A DNA stretch of 64,000 nucleotides. Source: Undaria pinnatifida. Lineage: Eukaryota > Sar > Phaeophyceae > Laminariales > Alariaceae. Positions within the stretch are counted from its first letter, which is position 1. Each line of letters starts with the position of its first letter. The notes beneath the pieces were generated by a model that was given only the letters and a program-made list of their open reading frames with translations, searched no databases and had not been told where the DNA came from. The position numbers were made by a program, and so were the translations under genes. The stretch covers positions 682,001 through 746,000 of the forward strand of contig JABAKD010000018.1 of NCBI GenBank assembly GCA_012845835.1. Reading direction: 5' to 3'. This document shows positions 35,285-47,100 of this stretch, in pieces.

Positions 35285-37540
35285 TTGGTACGCACTTTCA
35301 TCACCTTTCGTCGGCTTGGGAAACAAGACAGTATTGTGCCCGTGACAACCACAGGAACAGGGTAGATAATATCGTGCGCGCATCGGTTGTGTTGGGGACG
35401 ATAGTGAGAGAGCGGCCCGGCACCCGCTCACTAACAACCCGCGCTGCACTTCTAATTCACCTCCTCTACTTGTTCCTGCGCCCATGATGCCTTTTGCGTT
35501 TTCGAAGGAGGGGGCTACTGCTACGCGGTCGGCCGTCGTTGGGCCAAGGTTGACCAGCGAGCCTGTGACGAACGTCGTTTCGAAAGGCTGATGGAAGGCT
35601 TGCCCGAGTCATTTCCTTTAGTGTTTCTTTGGGCGTGTAAGATATGCAAAAATAGCAACATGTCGCAGGGTGTACTTCATGCAGAGCATGGTATCGACGC
35701 ACGTCTATGATTGATGTACACCCGGGCGTCGAGACTCCGGCTGTTGTAAACGACTGCCTCGTCGACCATACATGCCCGTGTTCGCGAAATTGACGCGCGG
35801 GGTGTGGCTACCTAGCCATGCATCTGACATCACCCGACCATACGCCAGCGAACGAAACTTGCACACGGCTTTGGGCTGGATAGACATGTCGTGACAAGTC
35901 CGCGGCATTTCGGGGCTCTTTATTCCAAAAGTCTGCGGACTGCCCTTCTCGTTTGAAGAATAGCATATGTCATACCTAGGCCACGGTTTCGGCCCCCGGG
36001 TTCGGTTTGACTTTTTCTCATCTGTTTGTTTTCTTTGGGGGGGGGGATATAGAGTGCTTCGAGCCAGGAGCATCGGCAAATATTGGGCGCTCAACTCTGT
36101 CGTAGCTTATGTGTCCCCATTCCTGGCCAAATTGGCTGGGAAGAAACCTTGTCCCAGGGTTGTCTTCCGTCGGTTTTAAAAAAATAGGTTTCCGGTCTTG
36201 ATGACTTAGATCGTCGATTCCGGCCCTAACACGACCCCACAGGTGTTGGATTTCTTCGTGCTGTACCGCTGGAGAAGACTCATTTTTAATTTTTTCTTAT
36301 TTCGTTTTTATCTGTACAGCAGGCGACACGCCATGAATAAGGGTGGTGCTTTGTTTTGAGAGTTGTTGGTGCTATAAAAGCAGACAAGATACCTTTTGTT
36401 ATATCTGTATTCGTGTTGCGTTCGATAACCGTTCGGATCAAGCTGTGTTTCCGGCAGTCCTTGATTCGACGAAAGCCAGCTTTCAACAGCGTTGTTTGTC
36501 GGGTAGGTTTCTTTTTTAGTTTTCCCGGTGCGCACAATGGTGGTTTTATTGTCAGCCCCGAACTGTCACCAGCATAGTTTCCCGTATAACTTCCCCTATT
36601 TGTTTTCGCGGGCGTGGTTTTCGGGACATACCAGATCTCGGGTGCCGGAGGTACGAGCTTTCGTCGTTGCTTTGATAACGCGTACGCACCCGGTACGCTC
36701 TGACCCGAGCTAACATGACGGAAAGTATAGTTCCATGTTGTGGTCTGGTTCGATGCCTTAGGCACGAACAGCCCGCAATTTCACTCTGAGGCCCGTGAAC
36801 AATCTATTCTGGAATATAATGCGAACCGTAGAAGCACGAGCTACTGCATCGCGACTTGGAAACGTAATCGGGCAGGCAATTGCGGCAGCGCCCGCCAGGC
36901 GGCGTTAAACCACCAATGTCACCAAGCCTCTTACCGTGCCCTTCGTCCTGTATATTGTATGTTTCCCTCTTGGGTAGTTATGCGCTAATAGAAGCGTAAG
37001 GGTATACGGGGAGTTATCCCGTGATGGAGGTTGCAAGTTTGGCGCCAAAACGTTCCTGGCCGATTATGCTCCTCAATCGAGCAAGAACTAACGACCGGTC
37101 GATTATATTTTTCCGGTTTAACGTATTTTCTGGTTAAGTAAGGGGAAAGAGGCTTGGTCGGGTGGCGCGAACCAATGCCTCCCAAGTCATTATTCGGGGG
37201 TGAGATGTTGAGATCCTCGTCGTGGGACCTCAGAGAATTCCTAGAATATGCTGCACCCCAGCTGTGGGATGGCTCTACGCTATTGTGTGCTTGAGGCGTA
37301 CGAGCGCTGGCGGTTAGGACGATATCCGGGCCGGATAATGGGCAGTAGGATACGTCCCCGGAAGCTCAAGAGTATACGCTTTGCCAAAACCATGCTTTGA
37401 ACAAGCTTCCCGGCCATTCGCGCATATGGGTTTCCGCAAACTGTGCTAGCGAGGTGTCGCATTTTGCATATCTAGAAGGATGATATTCGGCCCGTTTTTT
37501 TTGGGCGCTGACATTGGGTGGCCGGCTGGTTGTTTCGGTA

Positions 37541-37795
37541 GTTTAGTGATTCTACGACACCCCACCCAACTGTTATCCAAATCACCGGTTTTGAAACCAG
37601 CTCCCGGCCGAAACTTTTGAAATACGGTACACATTGCCACCCCAACGTCGTCGTTCAATCGTCGTTTGCAAACGAGAAAATAATATATGGAGATGTTTTT
37701 TTCGTATCATGTTTCCTCGTGTCGAGTAGCCATAAAACGTTAGTCAAAGGAATCGCCGATTGTTTTGGGGGGGGCTATCGCAGTAAGAGTCAGTC
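37541..37795 (+). repeat. R2 repeat
   Basis: Begins 'gtgattctacgacacccca', contains 'ccggttttgaaaccagctcc' and 'cctcgtgtcgagtagccata', and ends 'gggggctatcgcagtaagag'. Confidence 0.7.
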
Positions 37796-38089
37796 AGTCA
37801 TCCAGGTGATTGAGTTCATAGTGGTGGACCCTCTGAATATTTGCCTACGTTTGCGACTAACAACCGGTTCTACACAAACGGCAACAGCCAGTAGTGAAGT
37901 AGAAGCGTTCGTGGAGTAGCGTCTATTTCCGCTCTTTTACCGCCCCCGGTATTTCCGACTGGCACACACCGGCACTATATATGGGAATTGGACCACAGCT
38001 TTAAGTGCGCGCGGGCTGCGGTCTTGGATGTGACGAGCTCAGGTTTGGCTGAAGGCGACAGGGGGTCTTGTGACGGCTCCCAATCACAC

Positions 38090-38338
38090 GCTTGCTACGA
38101 AAGAGGCATACCGTTTTTGATCTGAAATAGTTTCAGAGTGACGGGGCTCCTTAAAACAAACTCGTCGGAAATGGATTAGATTTTTTAATGCCTCTTTTAA
38201 TACCGAGGCCATGGGATCGTTGATCACCGAAAAATCAGGCTTACTTGACACCATATATATTTTTTTTCTCTTAAGCTCCTGTGGTAGGGAATCTCACCAA
38301 AAACATTTGGTGCACCTCTATCTCGCAGCACGGGTCAT
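38090..38338 (+). repeat. R1 MITE-like repeat
   Basis: Begins 'gcttgctacgaaagaggcat', contains 'cagagtgacggggctcctt' and 'ccgaggccatgggatcgttg', and ends 'cacctctatctcgcagcacg'. Confidence 0.75.
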
Positions 38339-39051
38339 TAGGTCGTTGGCGGTGTTAAGACGCTTTAGAAATACATAGGGCGCTCATCCGGCCCACGTAC
38401 AAGCGCTCTCGCCGTTATCTGGAAGGTGATTTCAGGTTTTCCAATTATTTGTGAAGCTTTGGATTGAGGTGCTCTTCTGGTATGTTTGCAAACCCGAGGG
38501 GAGTGGCATTTGTTTTTTGTATGATACGGGCGCGAGAAGGACAGTGTTTTGGGACGGGTGTAATTTTTGGACTATTTCAAATGATTGTCCGGTGATGAGA
38601 AAGCGGAGTTGGAGTTGTGTCTTTTGATGGTTATTTCTTGTTTTTGGTGTTAGTCCGAGTGTTATTGGACGTCACTGTCTGAACCGGTTTATTTGTTTGG
38701 TGTTTAGGAGTGGTCCCCTGCTACGGTACACGAATAGGTAGCATTTTGATTTCCAATTGGTTGTTCATTTTCAATTCGGGGCCACGGAACCCAATATCGC
38801 CGGAACTGCAATGACATCATTTTGCATTATTACCTTTTCGATACCTAGGATTTGATGGTATCCATTGGCACTGCGTTTGCATTGTCGTGGAGATCAGGTT
38901 TTTCTTCCGAGAGGGGTGTAGATCTCCTCCCATGAGGCACAATCTACGACATGATATTCTTCAGTGGATTTCGTTCGTTTCGTTACGAAAAACGGTGTAC
39001 GCTTCAGAAGGAAAATCATAGAGCTCCTCGAGCAAGGATCCTCGAAAGGAC

Positions 39052-39316
39052 TCGTGGTACGGGAGAGGTAGCACTTTTCGCTTGATGTGAGTTCTGATGA
39101 CGGGTATTCCTTAACCAAAAATCGACGGGAACATCCGCCCACTTTTCGCCATGACGCTTGTTGCATACCCTAACGCCCTGAGAAATTTCATCCTGTACGT
39201 AGCAGCTACATTTTACTTTCTCCCAAATCGGTGGTTGGGTTGGGAGGAAGTCTGATGCCCCGAAACCGAGAGGAGGTCACCAAAACAAAATTCTGCACCT
39301 GTGTCGCATCACGCGT
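39052..39316 (+). repeat. R1 MITE-like repeat
   Basis: Begins 'gtggtacgggagaggtagca', contains 'ctgatgacgggtattcctta', and ends 'gcacctgtgtcgcatcacgc'. Confidence 0.65.
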
Positions 39317-39837
39317 AGAAAAACAGCGTGCCGAACCTCTGTCGTGTGTTAGAGGGTTAACGGTTTCGGAGTCGCAAGTGGCAGAGCACGGTGTACATAG
39401 AGAAGAAAAAACTGTGGTGGGCAGCCATTAGCTTAGTCAGCGTGAATCCGTGCACGCGCGACCACTATTGTTGTTGCTTGCTTGTGAAAGGCCAAAGCTA
39501 CGGCAGCGCCCGTTACTTACTGGGCCATTTTTAGCGGTGACTGGGTGTTGCTCGCGCGATTGACAGTCCCCACCCCCTCCTGTCGACTTGGCGGCGTTCG
39601 GGTACATCCTCTGCTTCTTTTGTTCTCGCAAAATGTGAACCTGAAATGGATTCGGAGGCTACGATGCAGCGACAATAGCGCCACAAGAAAAATTTGTTCG
39701 CAAGGCACAACACCAATCGCGTGTGAGTGGTAGTGAAATAAGGGGCATGTCACTGGAACACCTTAGCCTTATTTCAGTCAATGCAGTGCTTCTTGGTACC
39801 CCTTGTTGCACGAGCGGTGTGGTTGAAAGTTGGGACG

Positions 39838-40097
39838 CGTGCCGCGAAACAGGATATTAAGGTACACATTTTTTTGGCTGAAATTGTTTCTGAACGGCGG
39901 TGATCTTCCCTCAACCCTTAAAAAAGCGGTCGGAGTGAGTTTAACATGTTTTTGCATTGAAGCATGTTTCGTTCAACACCTCGGCGATGGGACCGTTTAT
40001 CACACGGAGGATAGTCTTGGGTGAGATGCAGAGCACCTCAAGTGAGGGTGCTCAAAGCAACATTGATTGGTTGGTGTGCTACTCTACCGTAGCATAG
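39838..40097 (+). repeat. R1 MITE-like repeat, first of a head-to-tail pair
   Basis: Contains 'aattgtttctgaacggcggt' and 'cacctcggcgatgggaccgt', and ends 'ctactctaccgtagcatagt'. The next copy begins about 13 bp later in the same orientation. Confidence 0.6.
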
Positions 40098-40109
40098 TTG
40101 AAGATCGTA

Positions 40110-40370
40110 CACGTGCTGCGGTGATAGAGGTAGCACTTTCCGGTTGCAATATATTCTGAATGACGCGGCTCCTTGAAAATAAGTCGTCCGAATTTTGATA
40201 TTCTTCGTTACGATGTTCGCTGTGTTCCTAGGCCGTGAGATTGAACATACGAGTAGCGCCTATGGTTTGCTATGAGTCCATTCTCGCGAGAAGTCGAAAG
40301 ATCCTGAAGAAGTGGACCTCAGAAAAAAAAATGGTCGCATGGAGAACCTGTACCGTGCGGCATGCTTCAA
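40110..40370 (+). repeat. R1 MITE-like repeat, second of a head-to-tail pair
   Basis: Begins 'gtgctgcggtgatagaggta', contains 'gaatgacgcggctccttga' and 'cctaggccgtgagattgaac', and ends 'aacctgtaccgtgcggcatg'. Confidence 0.7.
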
Positions 40371-41349
40371 GGTTCGTGTGCACATTGGATGTCAGTGCCT
40401 CCTGCGTGGGTGGCGGAATCGCACTGTGAATGCGGGAGGTGGTTCTATTCTAAAGTGCTGGGTGATGTGCTCTCAGTCGTCGTGGACTTTTCTAGGTTGT
40501 TAGTGGGAAGCGTTTTACTTTGATTTTTTGAGCACGAAATCGTTCTTGCGATGGGCTTTGAGTTTAAACAGTTGATGTCAAATGCCTGTGCACTTTGGGA
40601 TTCTTCCTTATTAGGTATTACTAGTTGGCAAAAAGATGTCTCGGTGCCCGTCTTCTCATTCCGTCTTTACAAGGCTGACGTCTTAGTACATATGATTGTC
40701 AATGTTTGGTTCGAGATACCGACCGTTACCTCTTGTAGAGGCATCCAATTGGTCACGGACACTGTCATCCTTGCCATTCCTTGAGGGTGCAGGGATGGAA
40801 AAACGACGACTGTTGAGGTACGCTCTACGACAACCTCAATATGGTCTTACAGTCATGTGTGAATGAAAATATTGTCGGGGCGACACAACGAAAACATAGG
40901 CGTTGAGAGAGTGTGCTCTCCCACGGTAGTGCCCACGTTAGCGGCTAAGCAGATTCTACGAATTATCGGAGATCGTAACTTGAGGAGAAGCTGAATATCT
41001 GACCCGCAACGTGACTTCGAAAGCAGTCGCTCGGGAAACCCGACGAATCTCCTAGGCCCTACCTTTTGAAGAGATGGTCCTCTTGTAAATGTAGTAGTAC
41101 CTCACTCGAGGAGCTCAACCGGACATGAACAGTATTTATTTACCACACAACTGAAACACCTACCGCGCGGTAGGACTCGTGTTTAGTATGGCGACCCCCT
41201 GCTCTGCCCCCTTTGGTGTTTGAGTTTCTGCGGGGAGGCGTTTCGCGATCTAAGGTAAAAGTTGCCATATCATCAAGCTACCTGTGGGTATGATACATCT
41301 TATTATTAGGCATCTTGTGTCCTTTCCCTTGTCATGATTCGTGAAGTTT

Positions 41350-41640
41350 GATCAAAGCTACGGTTATAGGCGGGTCACATTTTGAGCCTTGTATTGCAAT
41401 GGCTCGGGGTCGCTCACGCGCGTGCGCCCTCTATCCTTTTCCACGGCCTTGGGCGTTCGGCCCGTTAAACTTTCGCGACGTCATACCGAAATGATTTGGT
41501 TCGCTACCAGCGCCGAACCAATCGTCACGTGAACGACCTTTGTAAGTGAGTTACAAAATCACTCAGGCGAGTGTTGGTGAAAACACGACCGACGGTATTG
41601 ACAACAATGGCACCCCCCGCTCTCTACAGTAGCCATGGTC
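41350..41640. repeat. R3 repeat with two internal palindromes
   Basis: Flanked by 'gatcaaagctacggt' and 'ctacagtagccatggtc', imperfect inverted ends. It contains palindrome variants at about 41408-41424 and 41560-41573 (CACTCAGGCGAGTG). It appears to be the most complete R3 copy in the window. Confidence 0.55.
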
Positions 41641-41817
41641 GGTTTAGTCATTACGGAAATGGTGTGGTCAGCTCCGCACACTTACAAGTGAAGGAGTAGG
41701 TGCTCCTGTGACGCCCCCGGAGACATCCTCCGGTAGGGTATGCACGTTTTGGAGTTAACGGTTAGTGTCATAATATTTACACTCTACACGGCTTTACGTG
41801 GGGTTGATTGTGCAATA

Positions 41818-42062
41818 GACTCCCCCAAACAACAGCGATTTTATCAAACTATATTGTCTCAAGACTGCTCGACACGAAAAACAGTTCTATTATCAAAAAC
41901 GTATCCAAGTATATTGTTCCGGTTCGCAAAGGGCTATCAAACGATGACAACGCGGCGGCAAGCGGCAGCACAGTAGTGCGGGACATTAGGCCGCGAGCTG
42001 GTGTCCATATTCGCAATTCCTTGCAATGAAAACGTGGAGAGGCTAGCGTAGACCGACTCTTG
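41818..42062 (-). repeat. R2 repeat, reverse copy
   Basis: Contains 'ctcaagactgctcgacacga', 'aaagggctatcaaacgatga' and 'ccgcgagctggtgtccatat', and ends 'ggctagcgtagaccgactct'. Confidence 0.7.
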
Positions 42063-42322
42063 GTTTTGTAGGATTACGTGGTAGAGTGCGGAGAAGCGCT
42101 GGTCGGGTTCCGCGCGAACGGATGCCCTTGAAAGTCATATTTCGGATACGTGCTTGAAGTCCTCACAACAATTTTCGACCTCAGAAAAATGTTGGAATCT
42201 GTTGAACACTTACCGTGGGGTGCCCCCCCCCCCCTTATCGCGCTCCGCACCCATGACGTAGCGGTGTCATTGCGCTACCCTCGCTTGGTTGTCGATACAG
42301 TGTTGTTGATTCAGATAGAGAC

Positions 42323-42568
42323 GTGTGTTACGATGGAGGTGCACAGTTCATATTTTCTAAGGTTCTTCGATTTCGGAACTTAAGACCAAACGTTGATTCG
42401 GTGGAAACGAAAACTACTCCCGGATGAAGGATCCCATGGCTTAGATGCACAAGAGCAAGAAGAATCATGCCAAAACCTACCTTTTTCCGACGATTTTTGG
42501 TCAAGGAGCTCTGTCATTCAGAAGCCGTTGCACACCAAAAGTGTCACCTCTAACGTAGTATGCGTCTA
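42323..42568 (-). repeat. R1 MITE-like repeat, reverse copy
   Basis: Begins 'gtgtgttacgatggaggtgc', contains 'ctcccggatgaaggatccca', 'tggcttagatgcacaagagc' and 'gctctgtcattcagaagccg', and ends 'cacctctaacgtagtatgcg'. Confidence 0.75.
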
Positions 42569-42640
42569 GAGGTGCAAACGGCGCCCTGGCGTATCTATTG
42601 CAACATTTTGAGAGGAACCTGTCGCAATCACTTTTTTCGT

Positions 42641-42772
42641 TGCCGTGCGAGGTTTAATCTTCCCGCCATGGATCGACGCGTGGGCCCTTCTCAGCGAAAA
42701 GACTCAGAAAAACGGTGTGCCTGTCCTCTTGATGGCTTGGGCTTTCGTGGGTCTGGCCCGGTCTCGCCCGGC
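42641..42772 (+). CDS. weak exon-like stretch, unrecognised
   Basis: One frame reads FPPWIDAWALLSEKTQKNGV then PVLLMAWAFVGLARS, with GC-rich third positions like those of the real exons, and a possible donor F|GTGGGT near 42750. I know no family for it. It is not assignable to the Patched-like gene, and no phase-compatible neighbour exon is visible. It could be an exon of another gene, a relic, or chance. Confidence 0.18.
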
Positions 42773-43712
42773 GCGCTTTTCGCTCCACTCTCGTTCGGTA
42801 CCTCAGGGAAAAAGGCTTCAATTACAACACTCGAAGTGCACCCACAACTTCGGCGATACACAACACCATAAACTGTTATGGGCAATGGTTTTGATATGGT
42901 ATACGGAACTAGTGCGTGGTTTTTTGTTATGCGGCCAAGGAGGTTAGGTTCAAGAAGATAAAAAAAAAAATTATTTCTTTGGGGGGATGCTAATTTGGTT
43001 TTGTTCAACGTATCCCTACCCACGACTGCCACACGTATGGTCACCGCTACTATGATATGTGCCGCGGATCACATGCCGTGGGTCAAGCCCCCTTCACGTC
43101 GTGTCGTGCTTGTAGCTGTGGTGTCCTTCTCTTTCCCTGCTACATCCAACGTTTGTGGCCAAGTTACTCTTCTGCCCCGTAGAGTACTGACATACGTCGG
43201 CATCAACAGAAACGAGCTGTTGCTGGTGGCACACCGTGTCTTCGGGCACGTACTGAATTTTCCCCGTATAACGTTTATAATTGCCACGTCGACCGAAGGA
43301 AGCGCACTACGTCAGCCCGTGTGTACAGCGGTGCATCAAGGCTTTGTAATTTGCGATGTAGTGTTATCTGCATAGAGGTCAAGGTTTGGTGGTAGGAGGG
43401 GTAGAGGTGAACTTTGTCCTTTCTTGTGCTGCTCACTTGAAGAGCTATTAGGGCCTCGCCAAGACTGGCTTTGCCGCACCTGAGAACGCAATTCGATACA
43501 CAAACTCCTGACCGGGGTCAACAAGACAATCAGTTTTGTTAAAACAAAAATGTCATTTCGACCATTAGTGGTTAAGAAGCCCCGTCACCCTGTTACAATT
43601 GTAGCAAAAAAGTACTTTCTTTACCGTGCCCCGCGTCTTAGGTCTTCTCCGACGACACCTGTTGTTTTTTATCCTTTTTCCACGCCCCGTCTTGTTTCTC
43701 TGCCCGTCTACC

Positions 43713-43772
43713 ATGTCCTGGCTTTGTGGCGGCCCTGATGCTTTTCACGTTGAGTTTCCTCTGTGGGAACAG
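43713..43772 (+). CDS. possible first exon, unrecognised
   Basis: ATG at 43713 opens MSWLCGGPDAFHVEFPLWEQ, followed directly by CAG|GTAAAC, a good donor. It is preceded by a pyrimidine-rich leader. There is no supporting downstream exon and no family match, so this is weak. Confidence 0.18.
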
Positions 43773-44049
43773 GTAAACGAATATGGTCACGCGAGCTCCT
43801 GCCGTCATTAACCGCGACTCTGCACGCACTGTATTTTTCCTCGCGTCTTGCTGTGTCGACGACATCAGGACAAGGGAACGTTAACCCGTGTAACAGCTCC
43901 GTGCTGATTGCTGCGGCATAGGTGAACGGTACATCGTTCAACAGATTCCTCACTTTACGAGTTGCACCACCCCTGACAGACCATGGTTTGGTAAAAAGCA
44001 AAAGGGTCTACGAGATGAACGAGGTACATACCCGAGACAGATTATACGG

Positions 44050-44240
44050 AAGCCCCGTCAACAACCAGCGATGTCCTTCAACGATCGTTACATGATTGCT
44101 CGATTGGAAGGAAAGTGCTGCTAAAACAAAAGCATCGATGATTATTTTCCATGTTTGCAAAAAAATGTTCGACGATGAAATCGGGGTGGCAACGTACACA
44201 GTAACTCAGGAGGTGCGGACGGGGAGCTGGTTTTATAGTT
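44050..44240 (-). repeat. R2 repeat fragment followed by R1 fragment
   Basis: Contains 'acaaccagcgatgtccttca', 'acatgattgctcgattggaa' and 'gacggggagctggttttata'. It runs into reverse R1-like sequence (about 44270-44350) ending 'catctgtcttacaacgcgtg'. Confidence 0.5.
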
Positions 44241-44599
44241 GGCTTTTTCGTTAACGAAACGAAAAAACAAAAACTGCGAATTTCCGACGAATTTCCCACG
44301 TGGTGCAGGAAAGGTTCAGCCAAAAGTGTCACATCTGTCTTACAACGCGTGCCGTTCAGTGTCTTGTCCGATGTGTTGTTTCTGCCATGAATCCAGGAAG
44401 TACGCCTTTCCCAAGTGATAGAAAGCTGCAATTCGCCCTCCACTTGCGCCCTGTCCGCACTGGTCCGGTCACGTAACGAGCATATTTCCTCTTGCCATTG
44501 AATCTCAGAGTGGGAAGTTCACGATTTGCACGGATATTGAGCTAGGCGCACTCGTTTGGTGTCAAACAGCTTGAGCACGTTGTGCACCATAGGGATTCA

Positions 44600-44815
44600 C
44601 TTTTGACGTGGCGTGCTTTTTGCCGGCAGTAGTGTTTAGTTTTTTCTGAACGTTTTCCAGGTATGACGCGGCTTCTAATAACCTTTGTTGGCCATGGTCT
44701 TTTTCATCGGGTAGCATTCATTGTTCGTCCCAAGTCACCTGGCGGGTAAGGTAAAATGAGACGCTCCAGTTAACCAACCTCTGATAAAAATGTAGAACGG
44801 CTCTAACGGATGGAG
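44600..44815 (+). repeat. R1 MITE-like repeat, diverged
   Basis: Contains 'tgacgcggcttctaataacc', 'ggccatggtctttttcatcg' and 'gggtagcattcattg', in R1 order. The ends are not clear. Confidence 0.45.
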
Positions 44816-44961
44816 CCATGTCCGTGTTTGACTCTTTAACTGGGGCTCCAGACCAGTACGTTCAACGTTTTGGAAATGCTTAAACATCAACGTTTGTCAC
44901 GAAGGTTCTAGGGTGTACAACATACAGGACACCCAGGCATACAAAATGGGCTATAAATGTA

Positions 44962-46384
44962 TAATATAAAAATGAAAATACACTCCAGCTGTGAGATCGA
45001 AGATATTTGTCGAAACTCATTTTGCAAGCGGTGTGTGATACTCCGATCGCGCGCATTACGGGTTGTGTGTCCTCATTAAGGATATAGGTCGGCGACTCCC
45101 CTTGCAACTACAGTGTAGCTATCAGGGTCATCAGGGTGATGTCAGGCAGTCTGTGCGCGAAAAAAATAGAACCCATTTCTGAGGGGGACAAAATCTGACA
45201 GCTGTGGAAGGAAATGCATCGGGTTATCTAGTGAATCCTGTAAGTCGAATATCCGGTGAGGGGAGGGCGGAGTTTTCAATGATGTGGGGGGCTGATTTTG
45301 ATCAAAAGGGAGGCGGGAGCGAGAAGGGGGGGGGGAGGGGACGGGTGGAGCAGGTCAATTTGTGCGTCGAAACTCTAAATATTTTATGTGGCGGGGGGGG
45401 GAATGTGGCGGGGGGCGGGGCGGGGGGGGAGGGCTTTAGGTCGCATAGATGTGGGGGTTCGCTATACGCGTGGTGCTAGGTCTAGGCGATGGTGCGGGTG
45501 GTGGGGAAGGAGGAGGCGTTGAGGGTGGGGATAGGTGGGAATCGCAGCAGCGGCATGGACGGCTCTGAAACGATAACGAGGCGATATCCAGGGCGTGGAA
45601 GTGTTTACTACTCTGGCGGATTTCGATAGTAGGTGGGGCGTTTAAGCAACAGAAAGCGAGAAAAAAAAAAAAGGCGGGAGGTGGGGGTAGGGGGGGGGGG
45701 GGGTTCAAGAGGTGTCAGTCACATATAATATACTCCACCCTCTCTTTACTCACTGATTGTACGACTTACCCCAGGAAAAACATTATAAACTGGTGCATTA
45801 TTTCCAAAACCGTCACATTTATCCCCTCAAAATAATGTATAGTTTCCACGCACAAATTGAGCTGCCCCACACGCCGCCCTCCCTCGCCCCAACCCCCCCC
45901 CTCCCCCAACAGTAAACTGGTGCCAAAACCGTCAAGTTTATCCCCTTGAAAGGGTTTATAGCTTACATGCACAAATTGCCCCCCCTTCCCCCCCCCCCCC
46001 CCCCCCCCCCCCCTCCCTCCAAACCCGCACGCTTTTGATCAAAACAAGGCCCCCACGTTCTTCAAAACTCCCCCCCCTCCCTTCACCGGTTATTCGACTT
46101 ACAAGATTCACTTGGTAAAAGGATACATTTTCCTCCACAGCTGTCAGATTTCGTCCCCCTCGGAAACGGGTTTTATAGTTTCCGCGCACAGACTGACTGA
46201 AATCACCCTGTTGACCCTGATAGCTACACTGTAGTTGTAAGGGGAGTCGCCGACCTATATCCTTAATGAGGACACACAACTTGTAATGCGCACGATCGGA
46301 GTATCACACACAGTTTGCAAAGATGAGTTTCGACGAAATCTTCGATTTCACAGATGGAGTGTATTTTCATTTTTTATAATAATA
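44962..46384. mobile_element. F fold-back element, complete copy 1 (about 1.42 kb)
   Basis: A large inverted repeat. The left arm (about 44962-45330) begins 'aaaatgaaaatacactccag' and continues 'gtgtcctcattaaggatata', 'cagtgtagctatcagggtca', 'gggggacaaaatctgacagc'. The right arm (about 46015-46384) is its reverse complement, ending 'gatggagtgtattttcattt'. The arms are about 370 bp and share most bases. The interior holds G tracts on the left, C tracts on the right, and related modules such as 'gcacaaattg' with 'ttatcccc'. There is no transposase or other coding capacity. Both outer tips lie in AT-rich sequence containing TATAAT-like words. Confidence 0.85.
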
Positions 46385-46599
46385 TATAATCACGCATTTT
46401 ATTCAACAACTGATGTTCGCAATATTGTGTGTGATCCTCCGATCGTGCGTATTTATCATATTTATAATATATATGTAGGGGCTTGCTTTACGCGCGGCGC
46501 TAAAAGGGCTATAAATATGTATATAGTATGATCTTCCTGTCGTACTCTACGACATTTTCCACATACCCGTATTCTTTTTCGTAAAGGACGCGCGCCAAT

Positions 46600-47100
46600 A
46601 AGGCAGAGGTAGCACGTTTTGTTCTCGAAAAGTGTTTTGAATGTTGTGGATCTTCATTCAGCTAGTGTAATGTCCCCGGACGTTCAGCTTTTGTATTTGT
46701 TCGCAACAAGTTTTTTCTGTCTGTACCCACGCCAGGGGATAACGCATCGTGCACGAGGTTTATTCCGTCCCAGGTGAGAGTAAGGGAGACGCATATATAT
46801 GCCTCCTCAAGCGACGAGCCTGAAACACCTGGGTATGGCGGGTCCTCTTCGTTTCTTGCGTTCATCTTGTGACGAGTTCTATTGTATGAATGGTAGCACT
46901 ACGGATGATAGTATTGTTTGTGGGACTGACGGGGTTCCTTAGCCCAACATCGTTGGATCGGCATGCGTACTTATTTTGCAGTAGTATGCTTCGTATTATT
47001 ATGCATGGAGAGGCCAAGCAATTGTAAGTTGTGTAGCGAGTAGCTCTTACAGATTTTTTGTTCTGTCGTTGGCATTGGGGCGAGGTATAGCGTGCTCCAC
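46600..47100 (+). repeat. two adjacent diverged R1 copies
   Basis: The first begins 'aaggcagaggtagcacgttt' near 46597; the second begins 'aatggtagcactacggatga' near 46889 and has 'gactgacggggttccttagc'. Both lack conserved right ends. Confidence 0.45.

Larger units (their letters stand above)
33474..44961. other. intergenic or downstream-intron region with R1/R2 cluster
   Basis: I find no convincing gene in these 11.5 kb. It holds R1 copies at 34326, 35031, 38090, 39052, 39838, 40110, 42323 and 44600, R2 copies at 37541, 41818 and 44050, and R3 palindromic repeats at 39547 and 41350-41640. Two weak exon-like stretches at 42640 and 43713 are listed separately. Confidence 0.5.

Noticed and set aside
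36286-36765. 159-residue open frame (-)
   Set aside because: No domain, no signal, composition not exon-like; within chance expectation.
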